Source: Gracilaria domingensis
Lineage: Eukaryota > Rhodophyta > Florideophyceae > Gracilariales > Gracilariaceae
Assembly (NCBI GenBank): GCA_022539475.1
Contig: VCMS01000489.1
Coordinates: 1 to 53,738 of the forward strand
Direction of reading: 5' to 3'
DNA: 53,738 nucleotides
Shown here one piece after another: positions 33,186 to 44,146 of the stretch. Position numbers and translations under genes: made by a program. Numbering within the stretch: position 1 is the stretch's first letter; every line of letters begins with the position of its first letter. Under the pieces are notes generated by a model that saw nothing but the letters and a program-made list of their open reading frames with translations, had not been told where the DNA came from and made no database searches.

Positions 33186-34946
33186 ATGGAGCCAAGAAAA
33201 TTAAGGAACCGGCAGATGAGGCGCTCCCGAAAGTCGCGGAAAGTTCCCAACCCCATGGCGCCGCATTTTCGAAGTGTGAAGAAGACAAAAGAAGGAGCGA
33301 AGAAGAGTAGTGAGGAAGCACAGAATCCGGAGACGAGTATGAGCTCTAACCCGGGAAAAGCGAAACCCGCACTGGGGGACAAAGTGACGCTTCTTATCGC
33401 GGGGAATGGAGGGGACAAGGTTCCAATTGGCATGGCTGATGTGGTGGCCATCGAGTCAGCCGGCGACAGCAAAGAATATCGAAGAGAAATGCATTATCAC
33501 ACACTGGAAGGGAAGCCGGAAGAGGATATAGTCGGTATATGGCGAGCTGATGTATCGAAGGAGCTTCATACACAGTACTCGTATCCCTTTAAGGGTACGG
33601 ATGAAGACTCCATTCCGAGGACCGTTGCAAACTTAAACAAGATGGGCTTCTATGCTTGGGACTTGAACTTCATGGATTCGAGTGAGACCGTTCAGAACAC
33701 CTCGCCGCAGGTGCCCAGTAAGAAATCAGGGCATATCAATGCGGCGTTCACGACAGGAAGGAACGAGTGCTTATGGCAGAAACATCGAAACCCCCGCGTA
33801 CACCGAGTGGGAAGCGGTTGCCACCTCAGGTAGCCCAGGCCAGAACACCAGGCAAACAACAGAAGAACAAAGGGGGGAAGGAAGTACCGCCCCCAGCGCC
33901 TGGGCCTGTACCTAAAACTCCATCTAAGCAAAACCAGGGTGGTACAAAGGTAGGAACTGCACAATTGACCACAACTCCAGAGAGTGCGGTTTCTGCATTA
34001 CGGAAGCAACCAGATATGAATGTGCAGTATGGGTCGTCCAGAAAAAGCACTGCTGAAGCGATTGCAATGGCTGGGAGTCGCAGTGGAGCTAGGATGGAAG
34101 TTATGGATTTGGATAAAGTGTATGATGATGACGTTGTCTTGGTGAAGGAGAGCTTGACTGGAAACGTCAATGAACTATTCGACGAAGGTGATGAATTACC
34201 TTCGGATGACGTGGATATGAGTCTGGCATCGCTCAAGTTCACCCTGGATTATTATGAGTACGAGTCCGTGAAGGTGGACATCGACCTAATCGAAATCCCG
34301 AACGCAACTGTTAGAGGAACAGTTCGGGAGCATGTTGAAGCTCTGAAGGCGGAGATTCAAAGAAAAGGTTTCTTCAGGCCCTTGGAACGATGAGTGTTGC
34401 TATTTTGATCTCGGGTAAGTCTGAGAAGGAGATAGTGGAGGGCAATCACGTGAAGGTTACGTGTATCCTCATAGATGGGGCCCATCGTCTTGTGGCACTC
34501 AAGGAACTATGTGAGGAGGATGCAAAGATAAGGAAACTGTGTAAAGGACTTACCGTTTCCTTATGGAGGAGAAAGGATGGACAAAAGATGAAAGCGAGGG
34601 AGCTTCTGAGCCTGGGTAATGCTTTGAACGATGGACTGAAGCAGGCCCGACTTATGAACGTCGCCGACAAGGTTCAATCCATTGTGTCCTTTATAACCGC
34701 GATGGTTGAAGAGGAGAAGAAAGTGTTGAACAACATGAAAAGGACCGCTGTAGCGGGTGCCTTAAGTTTATGCGGAATCATAGGTCAGTACCATATCAGG
34801 CATCTATAGAGGTTTGCGGAGATGGGTTTGAAGGTGGCTAAGAGTCCTCGATTGCTGAAGCATTTGGAAAGTGGGTGTCGGGAGTAAAATGAAATTGGTA
34901 TTACATGTATCTCCAGTGATGAGTTCTTTTCTTTGGATGAGGACAC
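33186..34946 (+). pseudogene. ParB/sulfiredoxin-like domain protein, right copy, cut by LTR
   Basis: An ATG at 33186 (MEPRKLRNRQMRR) opens an undisturbed N-terminal region to about 33760, where a base missing relative to the left arm shifts the frame. A second one-base loss near 34345 shifts it again, and a TAG stands at 34807 (TCG in the left arm). The ParB-like domain (about 34274-34514) is clear: VKVDIDLIEIP, helix HVEALKAEI, IDGAHRLVALKEL. The C-terminal half is absent because the retrotransposon LTR starts at 34947. Where this copy shifts, the left copy stays in frame, and the reverse holds at the C-run near 13841. The ancestor was therefore one continuous gene joining the unknown N-terminal domain to the ParB-like part. 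Confidence 0.65.
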
Positions 34947-35920
34947 TGTGGAGCAACGCATTTTGCGTGGTTATCAGGATGATGCGTCTCATATACTCAG
35001 GGGAGTGATGCGAGGATGCACTCGAAGAGTTATGAGTTGGACCCAATTTTGGCGGTTACTTTTGGAATGGCTTTCCCACAGTTACCTGTAATCAGGGTTG
35101 CCATTGCTGGCCAATACCGCTAGGTGGACGCGTGTACTACACCACCGTGTGTGTGCATATTACGGGACAATAGGTAGTGCACCTGAGGTGCCTGACACTG
35201 GGCTAGCCACGTGTACGGACCCCCGCGGGTGTGCACCACGTGTACATAGTTAGTTTAGACCTACTTAGGTGAGCTCGACCTCGTCGTCGCGAGCACCTTT
35301 GTAAAGTCAACCCGAGCACTTCTAAGTGAACTCTTTGTCGAGTAGCGCTCTCCTGAGTGGACTCTACACGAGTGAGGCTCTGGCGCCAGCCGCCTACGTG
35401 GGTTATCACTCTCGCGAGTATAGCCACGTCTGGTTACGGTGGTCCTACCCTCTCGGTACCTTTGAGGAACATCTGTCGTTGATGTCGGGACCTGAGGGTC
35501 GTACCAAGGAGGTATAGGACTAGATTACGAAGTGATCCGACTCTGTATAGAGTTTTGCCGTGTTTACGGAAACCCGTGCATTACCGTTGGAGGATCTCGC
35601 CCCGCTCCGGGCACAGTGCCGAGGAGGCCCTACCCGTCGCGTGTGGGTGTTGTTTGGTTGTTGTTTTCTGTTGCTTTCCCTCTCGGGACTACACCTGTCG
35701 TTGGTCGTGTTTCATCGTTGCCGATACCACCCCATCTCAGGAGTTTCTCATCGTTTCCTCACCACGTGGCCTATCACCTCTGTAGGTATAGCCAGTTGCC
35801 ACTTCGGCCTTACAACCGAGTTACGGTGGTACAGAGGGCTCTGTCACTGGTCTGCCCTCTCTCACGAGAGCGGACCTTCGGACAGTCTGGTGGGTTTCAC
35901 TCTTCCGAGTTTGCCCCACA
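34947..35920 (+). repeat. 5-prime LTR
   Basis: It begins TGTGGAGCAACG and ends TTTGCCCCACA, giving the canonical TG...CA ends. It matches 49354-50326 with about seven substitutions, mostly G/A, and one indel in a C run. It should carry promoter and polyadenylation signals. I did not assign a TATA box with confidence. Confidence 0.95.
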
Positions 35921-35923
35921 AAG

Positions 35924-35941
35924 TGGTCTCCCGACCTAGAA
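35924..35941 (+). other. Candidate primer binding site
   Basis: TGGTCTCCCGACC starts three bases after the LTR. TGG would pair with the CCA end of a tRNA. I could not match the rest to a specific tRNA. Confidence 0.4.
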
Positions 35942-36162
35942 CCGTTTTAGGTCACTGTCGTGGAATTGACTTGATTGTCGACGGATCACCGTTTTCTGAC
36001 AACGATCAGGGGACTCTTTAGAGTTTTGGAGGTTGACAACTTTTGAACGTGAACCGCTGACGTGGTGGTTTACCGAGAAGGTTTATTGAGTTTTCTTGTT
36101 CTTTGGGGACTCGTGTACGAGTTTAACTGGATCATCTGGATCAGATTGCCTACTGGTTTCCA

Positions 36163-38211
36163 GTATGCCGCAACCGCCTCGAGGTTCTCGAGCTGGTTCA
36201 GCGCGGTCGTCAGCTGCGGTTCCACCCGTTGCACCGACGTCCCGGTCTATCCCAGATGAGGCGCAATCTCTTGAGGTCGTACCCCGCCCCGGAGAACGCG
36301 CTCAGTTACGGAAGCACCTAAGGAAAACGTAGGTTCTGCTCAACCCGTCGTTGAGACACCATCCATGGTTAACCCTAACGCTGCTACCGTAGCCGAGTTG
36401 GCTAGGTTGGAATCCCGCTTGGATATTAATCACGCTGCTCACGTGGAACTCCTACAGGATGTTACCTCGTTGAGGACGCAGGTTGATAATGCCCAGGTGA
36501 GGGATGTCTCAGGAGACTTACGTCTTCTGAGAAGGGACGTGAATTCCATTATGGAAAATCTGGGTACCCCAGACGTCTTCGTCACGGAGTACCGGGCATT
36601 TGTCGAGGAAATGCGCACCGATATCGGTCGAATTCGTTCGCGCTTGGAAACGCTGGAGGATACAATCCGTATGGATGAAGCTGTGGACGCACAGGTTCCT
36701 CAAGGAAATCCATCTGCGGATGAAGACCATCGTTCGGTGAAGCAGAAACGTCGACACCCAAACGAGTTCACTATGATTCGGATTCATCGCGCTCTGACTC
36801 GAGCGGCATGACTGAAGACAGTTCGTCAGATTCATCTGATAGTGATGACAACCGTCATAGGTCACGTTCGACACGGTCGAAAGCGACGCAGTCTACTCAG
36901 GCAGTGATGAGATCACGCGTGAAAGGACGGCGCCACTTGGGACTCAAAGAGTTAAAGCCGACGGACCCGCTCTACACAAAGCTGTTGTCGTATCGCTATT
37001 ATCGGTTGGAGGATGTTACTTCGAATCGCTCCTCGCGAGGAACCGGTAAGGTGAAGGACTACATTCGAAGGTTGAATGTTACTCTTGAAACAAGGAAGTT
37101 CTCGGGGACAGATCCTATCCTTGTCTTGGATTTCCTTGCCAGGTTCGTCCAGGAGGCCGATATACTCGGTATGAGTGAAGCACAGGCATATGTGGCACTG
37201 CCGTACTTCCTAACAGGGACTGCGGAAGATCAGTACAACTCAGTTCGAGGAACCTCGAGAGCCTCGGAAGGAGGAGTCACGTGTTGGCCGGAAGCCGTGA
37301 ACTACCTTCTCAGGTCGTACGCGACTTCCAACGCGATTTACAGCGCTACTCTTGCTGTTCGCGACACTAGACAGAAGAGTGGAGAATCTGAAACGGTTTA
37401 TTCAACGCGGTTGAACAAAGCGTTTCACCGATGTGGTAATGTGTATTCCGCACAGGAGCGGTGTACCATGTTTGTTGATGGTTTGGACCCCACCATTCGG
37501 TCGTTGGTCGCTCGCCGACGCGAGGAAAAACGCCGAATGACGTACCTAGAGTTGGTTAATTACGCCCAGGCGGAAGGAGAGACGTATCGAGCCCGCAACC
37601 CGGGGCAGCGCCGCTCGAAAGCGCTACTCGCGGAGAGTTCGTCACCATCGATGTCGGTTTTGCGACGTGAAACCGCTGTCGGTGATGCTGATAACGTCCA
37701 CTTCATCGGAAGTAACCCCGATTCTTACGGATCTACGGACCTGCCGTCAACCTCGATTCCGAGCACGGAAGAAGACCCCGCATTGTATGCCCAAGGTGTC
37801 CGGGTGCCTGCAGCCCCGCTGCCTTACGCTAACAATTCGTCGCGTCTGAACCGTCCAGGGTGGAAGGACACAGCACCACAACGTCAAGTGGACAATCGCC
37901 CTCGGGACAAACCGGCCTCGGTCATATGTTACCAGTGCTACCTTCCAGGTCACGTATCGACGCAGTGCGTATTTCCGCCGTCGCACAGGCCGAAAATTAT
38001 TGCGTATTACGACGCCCTCACGCCCGAGGAAAAGGAATCTGTTCCACGAAAGGAATATGATAAGGCCAGAGCTGAACTGGGATTACCGGTTCCGGTCTAT
38101 GCTCAGCCCTCCGTTCCGGCACAGGCACCTTCGAACCAGGTTCAAGGCGAAGTACCTACGCATGGGGTTCAGTTAGGCCCCCGAACGGAGTTCACGCACC
38201 GAATTCGGTGA
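36163..38211 (+). CDS. gag: Gag polyprotein with CCHC zinc knuckle (frameshifted)
   Basis: An ATG at 36163 (MPQPPRGSRAG) opens the first frame. The central part continues from about 36310 in another frame, and near 36730 the frame returns to that of 36808-38211. A helical N-terminal region (LARLESRLDIN, coiled-coil-like), a Ser/Asp-rich linker and a retrotransposon Gag capsid-like region (LDFLARFVQEADILGMSEAQAYVALPYFLTGTAEDQY, shown here in parts: LDFLARFVQEADILGMSEAQ) follow in order. The nucleocapsid knuckle CYQCYLPGHVSTQC (about 37927) fits Cx2Cx4Hx4C. The protein packages element RNA in cytoplasmic particles. The two frame changes are single-base and may be sequencing errors. The stop at 38211 overlaps the pol frame by about 33 bases. 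Confidence 0.8.
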
Positions 38212-40707
38212 GCCCCGTTCAGAAAAACTGACTTCGGGAGTTTCCCCTACGGGAGGGGCGCCTTCCGAGCCGAAGTTAAAGGCGCCCGAGGCGTCACAGC
38301 TTCGCTCCCCAGCTGTTAGAATCCTTTCAAGGATAGCGGCTAAAACTGACGTGAGCTCAGAACACCTTTCGGTTCTACGTCGTCCGTGGATACGGTCCGT
38401 AATCTCCGTATTCCGGAAAGAGTTCTTGTGATGGCCAAGAGAAACTACAAAGTTTATGCCGATCTTGGCTTGTCTAACCAGTTCATGGTTCGACAGTTGT
38501 CTGTGTTGGATACAGGAGCTGCACCGAACCTGATTCACCTTGAGTTGGTGCCACCCGCGCTACGGGATGAAATTCGTCATGGTCCAGGTTTGGATATCGC
38601 GGATGCCAACAATAACCCGTTGCGTACTCTTGGGTACATACCTCTCATGGTACGATTAGGAACCTGTATGGTTAAAGTGGATTTCATGGTTTGCAAAAGC
38701 ATTCCCGCACCGGTGATACTCGGTTGTGACTTTTGTGATCGTTTTGTTGAAGCGATTCGACCTCGAGCTCGAGTTGTTACCATGGATGATGGTTCCGAAA
38801 TACCGATTGTAAGGAAACCGCTAAAGAGAGCTACACGCAAGCGCGTCCCGCTCCCTGCTGCACAGGAAGTTCCAACCGTCGACCCGGTATCATCTAAGCT
38901 CCATGTGGCTCATGCCATCGCAATCCCTGCGCAATCCCAAGTTTGGGTCACCATAACTACTAAGCAGTCTGGTCTACGTGTGGTACAACCATTGCCATCA
39001 TTGTATGATCAGAAGCAACTCGCTTTGGCGAACGGAGTAATCTCGGTGGAACCCGACAAACCATTCAGAGTTTTGGTCGCCAACTTTGGCACAACCCGAC
39101 AGTGGTTAGCTAAAAACCAAATCCTTGGTACCACTCTCCCACACCCTGCTGCTATCGTACCGACGAAGATACCCGTTGCGGATGTTCTCGGTATAACCGA
39201 TGCTAAGGAGGGGGAGGGATCAGCGGAAACCGCGTTTACCGCATCGGTTACCCCGGCGAGCGAAGTTACCGAATCGCTGGCACCCACCGAGGGTAAAGCG
39301 TTGCCACCAGGAACGGAAGATACAGACCCTGTCAAGGAACTGGAACAGTTGAATTTTAATCATGTACCTGAATCTCATAGAGGTAAGCTAAGAAAAATGT
39401 TGAGGGAGTTCACCTCCATGTGGGATGGATCCCTCGGGACAATTGGAATCACGGAACACCGTATTGACCTACTTCCAGGTACTAGCCCATTTCCCAACAC
39501 CCATACCGGGCTGGTCCCAAAGCTAGGGAAGAAGAGCAATCTCAGGTTGAGAAGATGTTACGCGCTGGCGTCATAGAGGCGGCTCAATCCGCTTGGGCCT
39601 CACCTGTGGTGCTAGTTCCAAAAGCGGACGGATCGTGGCGATTCTGTATTGATTACCGTCGTCTAAATTCGGTCACCGTCAAAGACGTTTATCCCATACC
39701 CAGGATGGACGAATACATTGACTCGCTTGGGAGTGCTACAGTGTTCACCGCCTTGGATGCCAATTGGGGATACTGGCAAGTTCCGATCCGTGAAAAGGAT
39801 AAGGACAAAACTGCTTTTGTGTGCCACCAAGGTTTGTACCGGTTTAAACGAATGCCGTTCGGATTAACCAACGCGCCGGCTACGTTTCAACGTGCTATCG
39901 ATATCCTCTTGGCTCGATTCAAGTGGAAGACCTGCTTGGTGTATCTTGACGATATCATCGTGTTCTCCGATAACCTTGATGACCACTTAACACACGTCCG
40001 GGACGTCATGAGAGTCCTCAGGGACGCGGGCATTACGCTGAAACTCAAGAAGTGCGAGTTCTTCACAGATTCTGTCAATACCTAGGGCATATCATTCGAC
40101 CTGGACAGCTCTCAGTTGACACAGTTCGCGTGAAGTCGCTGAAGGAAGCGAAACACCCTACGACACAAACGGAACTCCGCAGTTTTCTGGGTCTTTGTAA
40201 TGTATATCGGCGTTTTGTCCCGAACTTCGCAGATATTGCGACCCCCCTTAACCACCTTTTGAGAAAGGTCAACCAGTTCAACTGGAACTCCTAGGCGACG
40301 CGGAAGCGTCTGCCTTTTCGGCATTAATTGACGCAGTAACGTCACCGCCAATCTTGGCTTTGCCAAGCTAGGACTTCCATTCGAAATAGACACTGACGCC
40401 AGTGCACACCAGGTTGGTTGCGCCCTGTTTCAGGTCACGGAAGACGGCGCGAGACATCCAATTGGATACTGGTCGCGATCCTTGAACGTACACGAACGTA
40501 ACTACTCAGTTTCGGAGAAAGAGTGCTTAGCCGTTGTATGGGCTCTAACTACACTGAGCCATATCTTATGGGCAACCATTTTAACGGTACATGACGGAGC
40601 CACTCATCTGCTCGCGATGGCTTCTGGAATTCTCGGAACGCTCAGGACGCTTGATGCGTTGGGGCTTGAAGGTTCGGTTCGATTTCAGCAGTTAGTACAA
40701 AAAGGAA
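37297..40707. repeat. Internal duplication of the retrotransposon, copy 1
   Basis: It matches 40709-44146 nearly base for base. Its last 150 bases (40560-40707) are dense with single-base errors, and it ends at a lone N (40708). Its differences from copy 2 are mostly homopolymer indels. The pattern fits two contigs that overlap but were joined end to end. Confidence 0.85.
38179..40707 (+). CDS. pol: Pol polyprotein (protease-reverse transcriptase), copy 1
   Basis: The pol frame opens after a TAG at 38176, in +1 relative to gag. The aspartic protease has LDTGA (Asp codon about 38509). Reverse transcriptase follows: FCIDYRRLN (about 39640), FTALDANWGYWQ, RMPFGLTNAPATFQ, and the catalytic YLDD (39942-39953). 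The RNase H start, TDASAHQVGCALFQ, lies near 40395. Frame changes occur near 38395 (a C is missing relative to copy 2), 39490-39555, 40078 and 40270. Where this copy is broken the other is often intact, which points to base-calling errors. The copy stops at the N at 40708, before integrase. Confidence 0.85.
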
Positions 40708-40708
40708 C

Positions 40709-41658
40709 NTGAACTACCTTCTCAGTCGGTACGCCGACTTTCCACGCGATTTACAGCGCTACTCTTGCTGTCTTCGACACTAGACAGAGACGTTGCGAGG
40801 GAGAATCTGAAACGGTTATTCAACGCGAGTTAACAAAGCGTTTCACCCGCATGTGGTAATTATGTATTCCGCACAGGAGCGTGACCTGTTTGTTGAGTGG
40901 TTTGGACCCCACCTTCCGTCGTTGGTGGCTCGCCGACGCGAGGAAAAACGCCGAATGACGTACTTAAGAGTCGTATTACGCCCAGGGGAAGGAGCAGACG
41001 GTATCGAGCCCGCAACCCCTGCAGCGCCGCTCGAAAGCAGCTTACTCGCGGAGAGGTTATCGTCACCATCGATGTCGGTTTTGCGACGTGAAACCGCTGT
41101 ACGGTAGATGCTTGATAACGTCCACTTACATCGGAAGATAACCCCGATTCTACGGATCTATACGGAACTAGCCAGATCAACTCGATTCCGCAGCACGGGG
41201 AAGAAGGACCCCGCATTTGTAATTCCCAAGGGTGTCCGAGAGTGCCTGCAGCCCCGCATGCCTTAACGCTAAACAAATATCAGATCCGTAACTGAACGTC
41301 CAGGGTGGAAGGACACAGCACCACAACGTCGAAGTGGACAATCGCCCTCGCGACAAACCGGCCTCGGTCATATGTTACCAGTGCTACCTTCCAGGTCACG
41401 TACCGACGCAGTGCGTATTTCCGCCCGTCGCACAGGCCGAAAATTATTGCGTATTACGACGCCCTCACGCCCGAGGAAAAGGAATCTGTTCCACGAAAGG
41501 AATATGATAAGGCCAGAGCTGAACTGGGATTACCGGTTCCGGTCTATGCTCAGCCCTCCGTTCCGGCACAGGCACCTTCGAACCAGGTTCAAGGCGAAGT
41601 ACCCACGCATGGGGTTCAGTTAGCCCCCCGAACGGAGTTCACGCACCGAATTCGGTGA
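40709..41658 (+). pseudogene. Gag fragment, copy 2 (error-rich)
   Basis: It begins inside the capsid-like region and repeats 37299-38211 with many one-base insertions and losses, so only short pieces can be read until about 41305. The Cys/His knuckle is visible near 41375. It has no start and no N-terminal half. Most likely a low-quality contig end and not a biological pseudogene. Confidence 0.7.
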
Positions 41659-44146
41659 GCCCCGTTCAGAAAAACTGACTTCGGGAGTTTCCCCTACGGG
41701 AGGGCGCTTCCGAGCCGAAGTTAAAGGCGCCCGAGGCGTCACAGCTTCGCTCCCCAGCTGTTAGAATCCTTTCAAGGATAGCGGCTAAAACTGACGTGAG
41801 CTCAGAACACCTTTCGGTTCTACGTCGTCCGTGGATACGGTCCCGTAATCTCCGTATTCCGGAAAGAGTTCTTGTGATGGCCAAGAGAAACTACAAAGTT
41901 TATGCCGATCTTGGCTTGTCTAACCAGTTCATGGTTCGACAGTTGTCTGTGTTGGATACAGGAGCTGCACCGAACCTGATTCACCTTGAGTTGGTGCCAC
42001 CCGCGCTACGGGATGAAATTCGTCATGGTCCAGGTTTGGATATCGCGGATGCCAACAATAACCCGTTGCGTACTCTTGGGTACATACCTCTCATGGTACG
42101 ATTAGGAACCTGTATGGTTAAAGTGGATTTCATGGTTTGCAAAAGCATTGCCGCACCGGTGATACTCGGTTGTGACTTTTGTGATCGTTTTGTTGAAGCG
42201 ATTCGACCTCGAGCTCGAGTTGTTACCATGGATGATGGTTCCGAAATACCGATTGTAAGGAAACCGCTAAAGAGAGCTACACGCAAGCGCGTCCCGCTCC
42301 CTGCTGCACAGGAAGTTCCAACCGTCGACCCGGTATCATCTAAGCTCCATGTGGCTCATGCCATCGCAATCCCTGCGCAATCCCAAGTTTGGGTCACCAT
42401 AACTACAAGCAGTCTGGTCTACGTGTGGTACAACCATTGCCATCATTGTATGATCAGAAGCAACTCGCTTTGGCGAACGGAGTAATCTCGGTGGAACCCG
42501 ACAAACCATTCAGAGTTTTGGTCGCCAACTTTGGCACAACCCGACAGTGGTTAGCTAAAAACCAAATCCTTGGTACCACTCTCCCACACCCTGCTGCTAT
42601 CGTACCGACGAAGATACCCGTTGCGGATGTTCTCGGTATAACCGATGCTAAGGAGGGGGAGGGATCAGCGGAAACCGCTTTTACCGCATCGGTTACCCCG
42701 GCGAGCGAAGTTACCGAATCGCTGGCACCCACCGAGGGTAAAGCGTTGCCACCAGGAACGGAAGATACAGACCCTGTCAAGGAACTGGAACAGTTGAATT
42801 TAATCATGTACCTGAATCTCATAGAGGTAAGCTAAGAGAAATGTTGAGGGAGTTCACACCCATGTGGGATGGATCCCTCGGGACAATTGGAATCACGGAA
42901 CACCGTATTGACCTACTTCCAGGTACTAGCCCCATTTCCCAACACCCATACCGGGCTGGTCCCAAAGCTAGGGAAGAAGAGCAATCTCAGGTTGAGAAGA
43001 TGTTACGCGCTGGCGTCATAGAGGCGGCTCAATCCGCTTGGGCCTCACCCGTGGTGCTAGTTCCAAAAGCGGACGGATCGTGGCGATTCTGTATTGATTA
43101 CCGTCGTCTAAATTCGGTCACCGTCAAAGACGTTTATCCCATACCCAGGATGGACGAATACATTGACTCGCTTGGGAGTGCTACAGTGTTCACCGCCTTG
43201 GATGCCAATTGGGGATACTGGCAAGTTCCGATCCGTGAAAAGGATAAGGACAAAACTGCTTTTGTGTGCCACCAAGTTTGTACCGGTTTAAACGAATGCC
43301 GTTCGGATTAACCAACGCGCCGGCTACGTTTCAACGTGCTATCGATATCCTCTTGGCTCGATTCAAGTGGAAGACCTGCTTGGTGTATCTTGACGATATC
43401 ATCGTGTTCTCCGATAACCTTGATGACCACTTAACACACGTCCGGGACGTCATGAGAGTCCTCAGGGACGCGGGCATTACGCTGAAACTCAAGAAGTGCG
43501 AGTTCTTCACAGATTCTGTCAAATACCTAGGGCATATCATTCGACCTGGACAGCTCTCAGTTGACGCAGTTCGCGTGAAGTCGCTGAAGGAAGCGAAACA
43601 CCCTACGACACAAACGGAACTCCGCAGTTTTCTGGGTCTTTGTAATGTATATCGGCGTTTTGTCCCGAACTTCGCAGATATTGCGACCCCCCTTAACCAC
43701 CTTTTGAGAAAAGGTCAACCAGTTCAACTGGAACCCCTAGGCGACGCGGAAGCGTCTGCCTTTTCGGCATTAATTGACGCAGTAACGTCACCGCCAATCT
43801 TGGCTTTGCCTAAGCTAGGACTTCCATTCGAAGTAGACACTGACGCCAGTGCACACCAGGTTGGTTGCGCCCTGTTTCAGGTCACGGAAGACGGCGTGAG
43901 ACATCCAATTGGATACTGGTCGCGATCCTTGAACGTACACGAACGTAACTACTCAGTTTCGGAGAAAGAGTGCTTAGCCGTTGTATGGCTCTAACTACAC
44001 TGAGGCCATATCTTATGGGCAACCATTTTACGGTACATACGGACCACTCATCTCTCCGATGGCTCATGGAAATCTCGGAACCATCAGGACGCTTGATGCG
44101 TTGGCGCTTGAGGTTATCGGAGTTCGATTTCACAGTTACGTACAAA
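40709..44146. repeat. Internal duplication of the retrotransposon, copy 2
   Basis: It starts with GAACTACCTTCTCAG, as at 37299, in sequence so error-rich for about 700 bases that gag is unreadable. From about 41440 it is nearly identical to copy 1, and it ends where AAAAAAGGAACGTTGAATC continues into sequence not present after copy 1. Confidence 0.85.

Larger units (their letters stand above)
24483..34946. repeat. Right arm of imperfect inverted repeat, truncated by LTR element
   Basis: It is the reverse complement of about 12693-23180, with the same gene order in opposite orientation. It ends abruptly at GGATGAGGACAC (34935-34946), where the left arm continues with the rest of the ParB-like gene. 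The 5-prime LTR begins at the next base. Independent stops and indels in the two arms show that they are separate, ageing copies and not one sequence assembled twice. Confidence 0.9.

Noticed and set aside
10665..34946. Bacterial or phage contamination, suggested by ParB-like and DPPY motifs
   Set aside because: SET domain, nuclear-type basic tails, lack of ribosome-binding sites, and interruption by a chromodomain LTR retrotransposon indicate eukaryotic DNA.
12693..34946. Inverted repeat as an assembly duplicate of one sequence
   Set aside because: The arms differ at about one base in ten, with different stops and indels, too much for read error.
35960..36160. Extra gene in the retrotransposon leader
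   Set aside because: Open frames here are short and partly overlap LTR-derived sequence; gag begins at the ATG at 36163.
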